Below, one piece after another: positions 1 through 8,611 of a DNA stretch of 29,843 nt. The DNA is from a bacterium (lineage in GTDB: Bacteria; UBA9089; JASEIO01): contig JASEIO010000016.1 in assembly GCA_030017475.1 (NCBI GenBank), positions 1 to 29,843 on the forward strand, given 5' to 3'. The notes beneath the pieces are model-generated. The model did no database searches and was not told where the DNA came from. It saw nothing but the letters and a program-made list of their open reading frames with translations. Both the position numbers and the translations under genes were made by a program. The first letter of the stretch is position 1. Every line of letters starts with the position of its first letter.

Positions 1-205
1 CATAGATATGACCGTCCCTATTTGCTCCATAAACCCTCAAAACTTTATCATTTCTTCCATCTCCAACTGCTACTCCATACATATAACTTCCACCAGAACC
101 CAAATCCTGTTTTATCCAGGATGCCCAGGAAAAGGCAGAGATTGAAAGGTTAAGTGAGAGAGCGATTAAAAAAACAAAGATAAGTTTTTTGAAATGTTTT
201 TTCAT
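1..205 (-). CDS. Exported repeat protein, N-terminal fragment (cut by window edge)
   Basis: The reading frame starts at ATG 205-203 after a good Shine-Dalgarno sequence (TAGGAGGT, about 213-220) and runs off the left edge after 68 codons. Residues 1-29 form a signal peptide: MKKHFKK, then a hydrophobic stretch ending near SAFSWA. The mature part begins with a segment reading GVAVGDGRNDKVLRVYGA and then NRDGHIY, which resembles one blade of an FG-GAP/VCBS or WD40-like repeat. The product is therefore probably a secreted or surface beta-propeller protein, but only one repeat is visible. The start is well supported. The family assignment is inference from a single repeat, and the total length is unknown. 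Confidence 0.7.
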   Translation of the reverse strand, partial: MKKHFKKLIFVFLIALSLNLSISAFSWASWIKQDLGSGGSYMYGVAVGDGRNDKVLRVYGANRDGHIY

Positions 206-433
206 TTTTTAAACCTCCTATTCAGTCTTCGAAAACAAAAATCTTTATAGCTGATTGAAATCTATTTCTCTATTACTATATCATTTTCTCGTTTAAAAGG
301 TAATCATCAATAAGATGGAAGAGACATTATGCTTAAGAGGATGAAGCAAGAAACGAATAGATAGCTGTCGGTACTGAATTGAAAGCCTCAACACCATTTC
401 CTAGTTTTTGTAGTGTTTTGAATTTTGGTTATT

Positions 434-476
434 TGTAATCAGCGTCAATCTGTGTTCCATTAATTTTACTTAATGG
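434..476. repeat. Intergenic repeat-like segment with a small hairpin
   Basis: Downstream of accC, TGTAATCAG (434-442) is followed by AATCTGTGT (447-455). Both words also occur in the inverted repeat at 24493-24536, which suggests a degenerate dispersed intergenic repeat. Next to it CCATTAA (457-463) pairs with TTAATGG (470-476) across a 6-nt loop. No T-run follows on the accC strand, so it is not a convincing terminator. The rest of 206-482 shows no gene. Confidence 0.35.
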
Positions 477-482
477 TGACCT

Positions 483-1823
483 TTAGCTGATGATGTTATC
501 TAAGAAGTGGGTGTGTATATCTCCTTCTAAGAATTGAGGATTATCCATTATCTTACGATGAAAAGGGATAGTTGTTTTTACTCCCTCAATTATAAATTCA
601 TTTAATGCCCTTTTCATACGAGATATAGCCTCTTTTCTATCCTTTCCAAAGGAGGTTAACTTAGCAATTAGAGAGTCGTAATGTCGAGGGATGAAATAAT
701 TCTGATATATATGGGTATCTACTCTTATACCTAAACCACCAGGAATGTTCAGAGCAAGAATTTCACCAGGGGATGGTGAAAAGTGATTGTCTGGATCACA
801 GGCATTAATCCTACATTCAATAGCATGACCAGATAGAGTTACATCTGCTTGTGAATAATCCAATTTTTCGCCTGCAGCCAATCTGATTTGTTCTTTAACT
901 AAATCAATGCCAGTAACCCATTCAGTGACTAAATGTTCTACTTGAATTCTCGTATTCATCTCCATAAAATAGAATTTTTTTTTCATATCCACTAAAAACT
1001 CTACTGTTCCAACATTTGTGTATCCGGCATTCTTTGCCACTCGTATAGCTACATCTCCCATTTTTTCTCGAAGGTAAGTATCCACAATAGGAGAAGGTGA
1101 TTCTTCAATCAATTTTTGATGCCTAAATTGAATAGAGCATTCTCTTTCTCCTAAGTGGATTATATTTCCATACCTATCTGCTAAGATCTGAATTTCTATG
1201 TGTCGAGGTTTAACAATATATTTTTCTAAATAAACAGAATCATCCGAAAATGCCTCTTCAGCCTCTGTCCTTGCTATATCTAATGCCTCTTCTAACTTAT
1301 CTTTATCTTTCACGATCCTCATTCCCTTTCCACCACCACCACCTCTGGCCTTAATAATTACAGGATAGCCTAATTCTCTTGCTAAATTTCTGGCTGAACC
1401 TGCGGATGTGATTGATTCTTCATAGCCAGGAATGACTGGTATTCCATTCTCTTTCATCATCTGGCGAGCACGGGTTTTATCCCCCATTTTTCTCATTGCC
1501 TCAGGATTCGGCCCAATAAACGTAATCCCATGCTCTTCACAAATCTCTGCAAAGTTAGCCGATTCTGCTAAGAACCCATACCCTGGATGAATCGCATCTG
1601 CTCCAGTTATTTCAGCTGCCGAAATTATCCTTGGGATATTCAAATAGCTCTCCGATGCACGGGCTGGACCAATACAGACTACTTCGTCAGCAAACTTGGT
1701 ATGCAAACAGTCAACATCTTCTTCAGAATAAACTGCCACTGTCTGGATATCTAACTCCTTAGCTGCCCTAATTATCCTTAATGCAATCTCCCCACGGTTT
1801 GCAATAAGAATCTTCTTAAACAT
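483..1823 (-). CDS. accC: Acetyl-CoA carboxylase, biotin carboxylase subunit
   Basis: AccC carries out the ATP-dependent carboxylation of biotin on the carrier protein AccB, the first half-reaction of malonyl-CoA formation for fatty acid synthesis. The protein has about 446 residues, the normal length. It has the N-terminal [14 protein letters not shown] motif, the glycine-rich ATP-grasp loop [10 protein letters not shown] (around 159-168) and the catalytic signature [14 protein letters not shown] (around 288-301). A GTG at 1826 could also start it, but ATG 1823 is preferred: it overlaps the accB stop by one base (TGATG), which implies translational coupling, and it gives the usual MFKKIL start. 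It is the last gene of the aroQ-pepP-efp-accB-accC run. The carboxyltransferase genes accA and accD are not in the window. Confidence 0.96.
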   Translation of the reverse strand: MFKKILIANRGEIALRIIRAAKELDIQTVAVYSEEDVDCLHTKFADEVVCIGPARASESYLNIPRIISAAEITGADAIHPGYGFLAESANFAEICEEHGITFIGPNPEAMRKMGDKTRARQMMKENGIPVIPGYEESITSAGSARNLARELGYPVIIKARGGGGGKGMRIVKDKDKLEEALDIARTEAEEAFSDDSVYLEKYIVKPRHIEIQILADRYGNIIHLGERECSIQFRHQKLIEESPSPIVDTYLREKMGDVAIRVAKNAGYTNVGTVEFLVDMKKKFYFMEMNTRIQVEHLVTEWVTGIDLVKEQIRLAAGEKLDYSQADVTLSGHAIECRINACDPDNHFSPSPGEILALNIPGGLGIRVDTHIYQNYFIPRHYDSLIAKLTSFGKDRKEAISRMKRALNEFIIEGVKTTIPFHRKIMDNPQFLEGDIHTHFLDNIIS

Positions 1824-2236
1824 CACACTGCCTCTATTAAAAATAGTTTCTGTCCATATTCTACTGGATGTCCATCTTCTACTAATATCTCCAGTATCTT
1901 TCCAGAAACCTTTGCCTTTACTTCATTCATAACCTTCATTGCTTCAATACCTCCTACAAGATCACCTGGAGAAACCATATCTCCTATATCTACACAAGGA
2001 GGATCCCCTGGTTTGAATGCTCTATAAAAGGTGCCCACCATCTCTGATTTTAATTCTATTAATTTTTTTGTCTCTTCTTTGGTGGAACTATTAAAGGATT
2101 CTTGAATGGGCTCTTCCTTTGAGGAGATTAGACCTCTCTTCAACTTAATCTTAAATCCTTTTTCCTCAAATTCCAATTCTAAAATCTCCTTCTCATCCAT
2201 TAATTTGATAAGTCTCTTCACCCTCTCCAGGTTCAT
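1823..2236 (-). CDS. accB: Acetyl-CoA carboxylase, biotin carboxyl carrier protein
   Basis: This is the BCCP subunit that carries biotin between the biotin carboxylase and the carboxyltransferase. It has 137 residues, slightly short for the family (about 150-160). The N-terminal part (1-35) is helical and charged, a Ser/Thr/Glu-rich linker runs from about 36 to 62, and the C-terminal biotinyl domain holds EAMKVMN with the biotinylated Lys at residue 101. The linker lacks the Ala/Pro-rich character seen in many homologues. The ATG at 2236 has no good Shine-Dalgarno sequence, and the upstream gap to efp (2237-2301) is mostly an inverted repeat. It is coupled to accC by a one-base stop/start overlap. 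Confidence 0.95.
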   Translation of the reverse strand: MNLERVKRLIKLMDEKEILELEFEEKGFKIKLKRGLISSKEEPIQESFNSSTKEETKKLIELKSEMVGTFYRAFKPGDPPCVDIGDMVSPGDLVGGIEAMKVMNEVKAKVSGKILEILVEDGHPVEYGQKLFLIEAV

Positions 2237-2244
2237 AAAATCTT

Positions 2245-2304
2245 TAATTATCAGTTTTCAGTTGTCAGATACAAGACTAAAAACTAACAACTGACAACTA
2301 ATTA
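2245..2304. repeat. Intergenic inverted repeat made of CAGTT/AACTG words
   Basis: Between efp and accB, AGTTGTCAG (2260-2268) is the exact reverse complement of CTGACAACT (2291-2299), with a 22-nt centre. TAATTA occurs at both outer ends (2245-2250 and 2299-2304). The interior is built from short TCAGTT/AACTGA-like words. This type of degenerate, palindromic intergenic repeat is often dispersed in genomes. The right end reaches into the efp stop codon, so it may also shape the efp 3' end or the accB leader. Confidence 0.5.
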
Positions 2305-2862
2305 TACCCTCTCTATATATTCTCCTGTTCTTGTATCAATTCTTACAGTGTCTCCTTCGGATATAAATAAGGGAATTTGAACCGTAAGACCTGTCTCTAA
2401 AGTAGCAGGTTTTGTTCCAGAAGAGACAGTATCTCCTTTTACGCCGGGAGATGTTTTTTTAACCTCTAACTCTACAAATATAGGAGGAGTAACCTTTATA
2501 ATCTCATCTTTATATGTAGATAGGGTAACCTGCATATTCTCCTTTAAGTAATTTACTGCATTACCTAAAATATCTAAGGGTACAGATACATGTTCAAAGG
2601 TTTCATTGTCCATAAAATAATAATTATTGCTATTTTTATATAGGCAAAGCATGCTTCTTTGCTCCAATATAGCCTGTGTAACCTTTTCCTCAGCCCTAAA
2701 TGTCTTCTCTATCATCCTTTCCTCTTTAATATCTTTAAGCCTTGTTCTAACAAAGGCCCCACCTTTTCCTGGTTTCACATGCTGAAAAGAGATAATCTCA
2801 TACAGCATCCCATCTAACTCAATCGTCATTCCATTCTTAAATTCATTTGCAGAGATCATCAT
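2302..2862 (-). CDS. efp: Elongation factor P
   Basis: EF-P binds ribosomes stalled at consecutive prolines and promotes peptide-bond formation. The protein has about 186 residues, the expected size for the three beta-barrel domains. The domain I loop reads KPGKGGAF, with the Lys that is post-translationally modified in many bacteria at residue 33 (32 from the second Met). The C-terminal DTRTGEYIERV matches the family end. Two adjacent ATG codons (2862 and 2859) follow a GGAG Shine-Dalgarno sequence. The MISANEF start from the second one matches most homologues. No EpmA/EpmB or EarP gene is nearby, so the type of modification cannot be inferred. Confidence 0.96.
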   Translation of the reverse strand: MMISANEFKNGMTIELDGMLYEIISFQHVKPGKGGAFVRTRLKDIKEERMIEKTFRAEEKVTQAILEQRSMLCLYKNSNNYYFMDNETFEHVSVPLDILGNAVNYLKENMQVTLSTYKDEIIKVTPPIFVELEVKKTSPGVKGDTVSSGTKPATLETGLTVQIPLFISEGDTVRIDTRTGEYIERV

Positions 2863-2930
2863 TCTATCTCCAGGAAATTTCTTTCCATCTTTTTCCTTTG
2901 TGGGTAAATAGTTACAAGAGATTAAAGGAC

Positions 2931-4004
2931 TTAAATCACTATCAATTCTCTCGGTATTCCATCACTTAATATCTCATGTCCATCTTTTCGGAGTAAGACC
3001 ACATCTTCAATTCTAACCCCAAATTTCCTCGGGATATATATCCCTGGTTCAATGGTAAAAACCATCCCTTCTTTTAGGACAGTTTTAGATCTTTTTGAAA
3101 TTATAGGTTGTTCATGAACCTCCCGTCCTATGCCATGACCTGTATTGTGAACAAAAAACTTTTCATAGCCCTTCGTCTTTATGTAGTCACGGACCCGTTT
3201 ATCCACAGACTTTGCCTCCACGCCTTCTTTCAACCCTTCCAATGCCTTCTCTTGGGCCTCCCTTACTATACTATAAACCCCTTTCTTATCGCTCGAAATC
3301 TTTCCCACAGCAATGGTTCTTGTCAGGTCAGCAGTATAGCCATTAGATTTTACTCCCCAATCAATAACTACCAAATCTCCTGGCTCTAAGTCTTTACCTG
3401 TTGCATTCCCATGGGGCAAAGACGATCTCTTTCCTGAAGCCACTATTATATCAAAAGGTCCTGTCCCACTTCCAAGTTTCCTTATAAGATACTCCAATTC
3501 AATAGCTACATCCCTTTCTTTTATCCCAGGCTTTAAAAAATCCGTAATCTTCCTCCATGCCTTCTCACAAATCACACATGCCTTCTTTATCATTCTAATC
3601 TCTTCTTTATCTTTAATCATCCGAAGGGAAGAGATTAGTTTCCTTGTGGGATGCAACTTCAAAAATCGCAAGGCCTTTGAAATCGCTTTGTACTGTTCAA
3701 ATGACAGATCCGTTTCAAAACCTATCCTTTTTGTCCCTTTATCTTTCAAAATTTTAGAAATCGTACTGCCAATCGTTCCTGATTGTTTAATAACATCAAA
3801 CCCTTCAGAAACTTCCAATTCTGTCTGTTCCAAATAACGCCCATCAACAATAAAAAAACCTTCCTTCAATGTTATAACTAAGGTTCCTGAGGAGCCAGTA
3901 AATCCAGTTAGATATTGAACATTAGCCAAATTTGTGATTAGTATCCCATCTAATCTGTTTTGGCAAAGCCTTTCCCTTAATTGAGTTAATCTATTATTGT
4001 ACAT
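2931..4004 (-). CDS. Xaa-Pro aminopeptidase family protein (M24B)
   Basis: This is a metallopeptidase of the pita-bread fold that removes N-terminal residues in front of proline, or splits Xaa-Pro dipeptides. Residues 1-130 form the creatinase-like N-terminal domain, and about 135-357 form the catalytic domain. All five metal ligands are visible: D215 and D226 (VIDWGVKSNGYTADLTRT), H290 (TGHGIGREVHEQP), E319 (TIEPGIYIP) and E333 (RIEDVVLL). At 357 residues it has the length of the short PepP/PepQ (YqhT-type) enzymes found beside efp in many bacteria. It lies one base from the aroQ stop side and 68 bp from efp. Aminopeptidase P versus prolidase activity cannot be decided from sequence. Confidence 0.93.
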   Translation of the reverse strand: MYNNRLTQLRERLCQNRLDGILITNLANVQYLTGFTGSSGTLVITLKEGFFIVDGRYLEQTELEVSEGFDVIKQSGTIGSTISKILKDKGTKRIGFETDLSFEQYKAISKALRFLKLHPTRKLISSLRMIKDKEEIRMIKKACVICEKAWRKITDFLKPGIKERDVAIELEYLIRKLGSGTGPFDIIVASGKRSSLPHGNATGKDLEPGDLVVIDWGVKSNGYTADLTRTIAVGKISSDKKGVYSIVREAQEKALEGLKEGVEAKSVDKRVRDYIKTKGYEKFFVHNTGHGIGREVHEQPIISKRSKTVLKEGMVFTIEPGIYIPRKFGVRIEDVVLLRKDGHEILSDGIPRELIVI

Positions 4005-4005
4005 C

Positions 4006-4446
4006 TTATAGCCTTTCTTTCAATAGGTTAATTGCTGCCTCTAAGCCTAATAGATAGCTATCTACGCCAAATCCTGTAATTTGTCCAACGCACACTCCAG
4101 CCACTAAAGAGCGGTGTCTAAACCCTTCTCTTTTATAGATATTAGATAGATGGACTTCAATAGTAGGAATGGAAATGGCTTTTATAGCATCACGAATTGC
4201 AATCGATGTATGGGCATATGCCCCAGGATTGATTAATATGGCATCTGCATAATTTCTTGCATTCCCTATTTCCTGTACTATTTCTCCTTCACAATTTAAT
4301 TGCGTAATATTAAGCCTCACCTGATGAGCCGCGGCTCGATCTATTAGCTTCTTATTGATATCATCCAGAGTCATTTCTCCATAGATCTCTCGCTCTCTTA
4401 TTCCTAAAAGATTTAGATTAGGTCCATGAATAACTAATATCTCCAT
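4006..4446 (-). CDS. aroQ: 3-dehydroquinate dehydratase, type II
   Basis: AroQ converts 3-dehydroquinate to 3-dehydroshikimate, the third step of the shikimate pathway. At 146 residues it is a typical type II enzyme, a small dodecameric protein unrelated to type I AroD. HGPNLNLLG (7-15), catalytic Tyr22 in REIYGEMT, NPGAYAHTS (73-81) and the active-site His99 in EVHLSN are all present, followed by REGFRHRS. The ATG at 4446 has no Shine-Dalgarno sequence, and a strong promoter ends only about 8 nt upstream, so the mRNA may be leaderless. It heads the aroQ-pepP-efp-accBC gene run. Confidence 0.96.
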   Translation of the reverse strand: MEILVIHGPNLNLLGIREREIYGEMTLDDINKKLIDRAAAHQVRLNITQLNCEGEIVQEIGNARNYADAILINPGAYAHTSIAIRDAIKAISIPTIEVHLSNIYKREGFRHRSLVAGVCVGQITGFGVDSYLLGLEAAINLLKERL

Positions 4447-4454
4447 CGTCTTTG

Positions 4455-4483
4455 ATTATAACACACCCAGCCTTTATTGGCAA
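4455..4483 (-). promoter_or_regulatory. Sigma70-type promoter of aroQ
   Basis: On the minus strand, TTGCCA (4483-4478) is separated by exactly 17 bp from a perfect TATAAT (4460-4455). The -10 box ends 9 bases before the A of the aroQ ATG. Transcription should therefore begin at, or a base or so before, the start codon. The -35 box overlaps the last codons of the upstream GGDEF-shikimate kinase gene. Confidence 0.75.
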
Positions 4484-5454
4484 GTTAATTTTCTATCTTT
4501 AATGTATTCAATAATCTTCGTAACTACCTCTTCAATATTTAGGTTAGATGTATCAATAGTATAATCCGAGGCCTCATAAAATGGGGCTCTATATCTTAGG
4601 AGCTTTTTAATTTGCTCATAAGGTGAAACATTCTCTAATAATGGACGATGAGATGTATGGCATGTTCTTTCAAAGATTACTTCTGCTGAAGCCTTTAGGT
4701 AGATAAGAATTCCATTCTTTCTTAAGGCATCCATATTATCCTTATTTAAAATTGCACCACCACCTGGCGAAATGACATAATTTGTTAAGTTAGACACATG
4801 CTCCACCTCTTTCCGTTCTAAGTCCCGGAAATAGGATTCACCAAACTCCGAAAAAATCTGACTGATTTTCATACCAGCCTTCGTTTCAATTAAATCATCT
4901 ATATCCACAAAACCCATTCCTAACTTTTCTGCAAGCCGGGTCCCCACTTTGGTTTTACCTGCACCCATAAACCCTATTAATACTATATTAAAATCTCTAC
5001 TTACCATTATTTCATTTCCACCTTTCTCTTTTGCCTTTTGTAAGGCATCACAAGCCTTTTTGTAAAGTAAACTCGAAGTCTTTCCATCTTCAGGAAAACT
5101 TGCTATTCCTGCACTCAATGTAATAGATGCTCTATCAAAAAGGTCTTTCGCTAATCCACGAATCCTTTCTGCAAAAACACATCCTCCCTTTTTCCCTGTT
5201 TCTGGAAGAATTGCCATTATACCGACATCTCCAAAACGGGATATGACATCTGATTCTCGAGTAGTATATTTGAGCATCCTTATAAATTCATTAAATACCT
5301 CATCCTTTGAAAAAGAACCTTCTTCTTTTAAATTGATTTCTAAGATAACCAATGAGAAGGGATGATTATATCTTATTGACCTACTTATCTCTCCATTTAA
5401 CCATCCTTGAAAAAGGTCTTGATCACTCATATTACGTACATTAAGAAGTATCAT
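4474..5454 (-). CDS. aroK: Fusion: degenerate GGDEF domain + shikimate kinase
   Basis: The C-terminal part (about 155-326) is a complete shikimate kinase, which phosphorylates shikimate using ATP. It shows the Walker A loop [11 protein letters not shown] (161-171), the shikimate-binding DIDD (184-187), FRDLE, SPGGG (229-233) and the lid Arg in SHRPLLE (268-274). The N-terminal part (about 10-152) has the fold signature of a GGDEF domain: [42 protein letters not shown] and [14 protein letters not shown]. The catalytic signature reads GDVGI instead of GGDEF at 75-79, so it should not make c-di-GMP. No sensor domain or membrane segment precedes it. The ATG overlaps the trpG stop (ATGA) and has a GAGGGGAG Shine-Dalgarno sequence. 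The kinase is confident; the role of the GGDEF part is unknown. Confidence 0.93.
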   Translation of the reverse strand: MILLNVRNMSDQDLFQGWLNGEISRSIRYNHPFSLVILEINLKEEGSFSKDEVFNEFIRMLKYTTRESDVISRFGDVGIMAILPETGKKGGCVFAERIRGLAKDLFDRASITLSAGIASFPEDGKTSSLLYKKACDALQKAKEKGGNEIMVSRDFNIVLIGFMGAGKTKVGTRLAEKLGMGFVDIDDLIETKAGMKISQIFSEFGESYFRDLERKEVEHVSNLTNYVISPGGGAILNKDNMDALRKNGILIYLKASAEVIFERTCHTSHRPLLENVSPYEQIKKLLRYRAPFYEASDYTIDTSNLNIEEVVTKIIEYIKDRKLTCQ

Positions 5455-6059
5455 AACTCCCCTCGTTTATGGATTGCTGATAAAAGGAAGTTTCTTAAGA
5501 TCTCTTTTCCTACTTTAGTCAAAATGGATTCAGGATGAAATTGCACCCCCTCTACCATGTATTCCTTATGCCTAACCCCCATAATCTCTTCTTCTTCGGT
5601 CCAGGCTGTGATTTCCAAACAATCTGGTAAGGTATCTCTTTTAATAATTAGTGAATGGTACCGAGTGGCAATAAATGGATTTTCAATACCTTTGTAGATT
5701 ACCTTTCCATCATGATAGATTAAGCTTGTCTTTCCATGCATAGGTCTCTTTGCCTGAACAATCTTGGCTCCAAATACATGTCCAATGCATTGATGTCCTA
5801 AACACACCCCTAAAATTGGCACATTTCCTGCAAAATGAGAGATTACCTCATTTGAAATCCCTGCATCCAGAGGAGAACCAGGACCAGGGGATATTATAAT
5901 TGCTTGTGGTTTCAAACGTGAAATATGCCGCGTCTCAATTTTATCATTTCTATAAACGCGCAAATCGAGTGCTACATCAACCTCCTTCTTTCCTATTTCT
6001 CCTAAGTATTGAACCAAATTATAGGTAAATGAGTCATAATTGTCAATTAGTAAAATCAT
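5451..6059 (-). CDS. trpG: Anthranilate synthase component II (glutamine amidotransferase)
   Basis: This class I glutamine amidotransferase releases ammonia from glutamine for TrpE; homologues may also serve PabB. It has 202 residues, the normal size. Visible motifs are the start [18 protein letters not shown], the oxyanion strand ISPGPGSP (57-63), the nucleophile Cys86 in GVCLGHQ, and the His175/Glu177 pair in VQFHPES. It overlaps trpE by 17 bp and the GGDEF-shikimate kinase gene by 4 bp, so the three genes are probably one transcript. The start is supported by an AAGGGA Shine-Dalgarno sequence inside trpE. Because no pabB-like gene is nearby, dual use in folate synthesis is possible. Confidence 0.94.
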   Translation of the reverse strand: MILLIDNYDSFTYNLVQYLGEIGKKEVDVALDLRVYRNDKIETRHISRLKPQAIIISPGPGSPLDAGISNEVISHFAGNVPILGVCLGHQCIGHVFGAKIVQAKRPMHGKTSLIYHDGKVIYKGIENPFIATRYHSLIIKRDTLPDCLEITAWTEEEEIMGVRHKEYMVEGVQFHPESILTKVGKEILRNFLLSAIHKRGEL

Positions 6060-7551
6060 TCCAGTCCCTTTTTGCCATACGAATAGCTTTAATTAGTGCC
6101 TCTGCTTTATTTCGGGTTTCATCATATTCTCGAGCTGGATCTGAATCCAAAACTATTCCTGCTCCTGCTTGAATATATGCCATGCCTTCTTTAAAGACTA
6201 TGGTTCTTATAGTAATACAGGTATCTATATTCCCTGAAAAGCTAAAATAGCCTACACAACCTCCGTATGGGCCTCTTTTTACAGGCTCCAACTCATCGAT
6301 GATCTCCATAGCCCTAATCTTTGGAGCCCCTGTAAGGGTTCCTGCAGGAAAGCATGCCCGCAAAACATCGGCTGAAGAATATCTTGATTTAACCTTTCCC
6401 TTAATAGATGAGACAATATGCATTACATGGGAATATTTCTCAATGATCATCAATTCTGGTATACAAATCGATCCATATTCACATACCCTTCCTAAATCAT
6501 TTCTTCCTAAATCAACTAACATAATATGTTCAGCCCGCTCCTTTGGATCAGCCAATAAATCTTTAATATAGGCTTCATCTTCCTCTTCTTCTTTTCCTCT
6601 TGGTCTTGTTCCAGCTATTGGACGTACTTCTGCAACATTCCCATCTACCCTTACTAAGATCTCAGGGGAAGAGCCTAAAATTACCGAATCCTTATATTTC
6701 AAATAATACATATAAGGAGAAGGGTTGATTCTACGTAAGGCGCGGTAGATTGAAAAAGGGGATGTCGAAACCGAAACTCGAAACCGCTGAGATAACACTA
6801 CCTGGAATATATCTCCTGCCCTAATATATTCTTTGGCTTTCTCAACCGATTTCATATATTCATGTTTAGTGAGGTTTGATTCTATCTTGATATCGGACAT
6901 TTCACCCCATTCATGAATACCTGGCGTATCAGGTCCAAGTAATAGTGGCTCTCTTAATTTAGCCATTATACCTTCTATCTTTCGAATAGCCTCATCATAT
7001 GCCTTATCTACACTATCCTCAATGTATGCATTAGATACCACTTTAATTGTATGGTTGACATGATCAAAGATTAGAATAGTATCAGTAAAAACAAATAATA
7101 TTTCTGGAAGACCCAGCTCATCCGACTTCTTATCGGGGATTTTTTCCAAATGACGAACGTAATCGTAACCAATATATCCAACTGCCCCTCCATAGAATCT
7201 ACGCAATTCTTTCACCTGAACAGGATGGAAATTATCCATTAGTTTTTTAAGATAAGTGAGCGGATCCTCTTCTCGAATCTCACTTTCTTCTATTTCTCCA
7301 TCTCTTTCAACAGTCACTTTTTCCCCCTGACATTTAAATACTGCATTTGGATCTGCCCCAAGAAAAGAGTATCGTCCAAGTTTTTCTCCTCCTTCAACCG
7401 ATTCCAACAAATAGGCATAGTCCGAATCCTTTGATATCTTCCAAAATGCAGAAACTGGTGTTTCTAAATCTGCTAATATCTCTTTATATACAGGAATTAG
7501 ATTACCCTCTTTGGATAACCTTTTGAATTCTTCCAAAGTTGGATGATACAT
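6043..7551 (-). CDS. trpE: Anthranilate synthase component I
   Basis: TrpE forms anthranilate from chorismate with ammonia supplied by TrpG, the committed step of tryptophan synthesis. The protein has 502 residues, usual for the family. The tryptophan feedback-site motifs are present: LLES (48-51) and NPSPYMYYL in the C-terminal half, which favours TrpE over PabB. Catalytic-core motifs include [31 protein letters not shown] and [13 protein letters not shown]. The ATG at 7551 has an AAAGGGGTG Shine-Dalgarno sequence. An intrinsic terminator hairpin (7580-7613) lies directly upstream, with no evident promoter between it and the gene. The other trp genes are absent from the window. Confidence 0.95.
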   Translation of the reverse strand: MYHPTLEEFKRLSKEGNLIPVYKEILADLETPVSAFWKISKDSDYAYLLESVEGGEKLGRYSFLGADPNAVFKCQGEKVTVERDGEIEESEIREEDPLTYLKKLMDNFHPVQVKELRRFYGGAVGYIGYDYVRHLEKIPDKKSDELGLPEILFVFTDTILIFDHVNHTIKVVSNAYIEDSVDKAYDEAIRKIEGIMAKLREPLLLGPDTPGIHEWGEMSDIKIESNLTKHEYMKSVEKAKEYIRAGDIFQVVLSQRFRVSVSTSPFSIYRALRRINPSPYMYYLKYKDSVILGSSPEILVRVDGNVAEVRPIAGTRPRGKEEEEDEAYIKDLLADPKERAEHIMLVDLGRNDLGRVCEYGSICIPELMIIEKYSHVMHIVSSIKGKVKSRYSSADVLRACFPAGTLTGAPKIRAMEIIDELEPVKRGPYGGCVGYFSFSGNIDTCITIRTIVFKEGMAYIQAGAGIVLDSDPAREYDETRNKAEALIKAIRMAKRDWNDFTN

Positions 7552-7579
7552 CGCACACCCCTTTCATAAGACAGATGGC

Positions 7580-7613
7580 AAAAAACAGGGTTTATGGTTT
7601 TACACTAAACCCT
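7580..7613 (-). terminator. Intrinsic terminator between hisI and trpE (possible attenuator)
   Basis: On the minus strand AGGGTTTA (7613-7606) pairs with TAAACCCT (7594-7587) around an 11-nt loop and is followed by a run of six T within 7585-7580. It can end the hisDBI transcript. The trpE ATG lies only 28 bp beyond the T-run, and that space holds no recognisable promoter. trpEG-aroK expression may therefore depend on readthrough of this hairpin. No T-box sequence and no Trp-rich leader peptide was found. Confidence 0.7.
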
Positions 7614-7646
7614 AATCATATGAGCTCTGACTTCTGCCAGAAGTGG

Positions 7647-7967
7647 TTATAGCTTCCGGTAGAAACAGCTCCTCTCTCCTGTGTGACAAGCAACCCCAAT
7701 CTGGGAAACTTTGATTAAAAGGGTATCTCCGTCACAGTCGTAATAGATATCTTTAACCTCCTGGTAGTTTCCACTTGTTTCCCCCTTTAACCATAGCTTT
7801 TTTCGTGATCGACTCCAAAATACAGTTTTCTTTGATTCAATGGTTTTTTCTAATGATTCTTTATTCATATAGGCCAACATCAAAACCTCATTTGTTTCAT
7901 AATCCTGAATTATTGCCGGAATTAACCCTTTCCCATCAAATTTTAACATATCTATCTTATCCTTCAT
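7647..7967 (-). CDS. hisI: Phosphoribosyl-AMP cyclohydrolase
   Basis: HisI opens the purine ring of phosphoribosyl-AMP, the third step of histidine synthesis. It has 106 residues, which is the stand-alone form without the HisE pyrophosphohydrolase domain. Key motifs are [17 protein letters not shown] (50-66), the Mg-binding DCDGD (77-81), and the zinc cysteines C78, C94 and C101 in [12 protein letters not shown]. Its ATG overlaps the hisB stop by one base (TAATG), so the two are translationally coupled. It is the last gene of the visible his cluster; hisA, hisF, hisG, hisH and hisE are not here. Confidence 0.96.
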   Translation of the reverse strand: MKDKIDMLKFDGKGLIPAIIQDYETNEVLMLAYMNKESLEKTIESKKTVFWSRSRKKLWLKGETSGNYQEVKDIYYDCDGDTLLIKVSQIGVACHTGERSCFYRKL

Positions 7968-8611
7968 TATATTATTCCTTTTGTTGATGGGATACCGCTT
8001 ACCCGTGGATTAATCTCAACTGCTTGAGAAAGGGCCTTTCCTACCCCTTTGAATATAGCCTCTATTATATGATGTGGGTCATTTCCATAAAGGAGATTAA
8101 TGTGCAAGGTCAATCCTAAGGTGTTAACTAAAGCTCTAAAGAATACATCTACTAATTCGGTTTTAAAATCCGCTATTCTTTCCCCAAATAAGGTAGTGTC
8201 TTGCAAGAATCTTTGACCTGATTTTCTAAAAGGAAGTACATTCCGAGTAGTATTAATAATTAAAAAAGGTCTACCACTTATATCTACGGTACAAGAAACT
8301 AAGGCCTCATCCATAGGTAAGGTAATATTTCCATACCTATTAATACCCCTTTTATCACCTAATCCCTTTTTTATTGCCTCTCCTAAAGAGATACCAATAT
8401 CTTCAACAATGTGATGTTCTCCTACTTGTGTATCACCAGAGGCTACGATTTCTAAATCGAACAATCCATGTTTAGCAAATAGGCTTAGCATATGATCTAA
8501 AAAAGGTACCTCTGTTGAAATCTTATATTCCCCTCGGCCGTCAAGATTAATCGTAAGTTTTACTTCAGTCTCCGCAGTTTTCCTTTCTACCGTTGCCTTT
8601 CTTTCCATCAT
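7967..8611 (-). CDS. hisB: Imidazoleglycerol-phosphate dehydratase
   Basis: HisB dehydrates imidazole-glycerol phosphate to imidazole-acetol phosphate, the sixth step of histidine synthesis. It has 214 residues, slightly longer than the usual monofunctional enzyme (about 195) because of an N-terminal extension of roughly 8 residues. The duplicated manganese-binding motifs are both present: [10 protein letters not shown] with GEHHIVED (H66, H67, E70), and later [12 protein letters not shown]. No phosphatase domain is fused. Two ATG codons (8611 and 8608) follow a GGAAGG Shine-Dalgarno sequence. The gene overlaps the 3' end of hisD by 47 bp, an unusually long overlap. Confidence 0.95.
   Translation of the reverse strand: MMERKATVERKTAETEVKLTINLDGRGEYKISTEVPFLDHMLSLFAKHGLFDLEIVASGDTQVGEHHIVEDIGISLGEAIKKGLGDKRGINRYGNITLPMDEALVSCTVDISGRPFLIINTTRNVLPFRKSGQRFLQDTTLFGERIADFKTELVDVFFRALVNTLGLTLHINLLYGNDPHHIIEAIFKGVGKALSQAVEINPRVSGIPSTKGII

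Noticed and set aside
7614-7646. T-box or Trp leader peptide upstream of trpE
   Set aside because: No T-box core sequence and no short frame with Trp codons; the only mini-frame reads Met-Ile-Arg-Val-stop.
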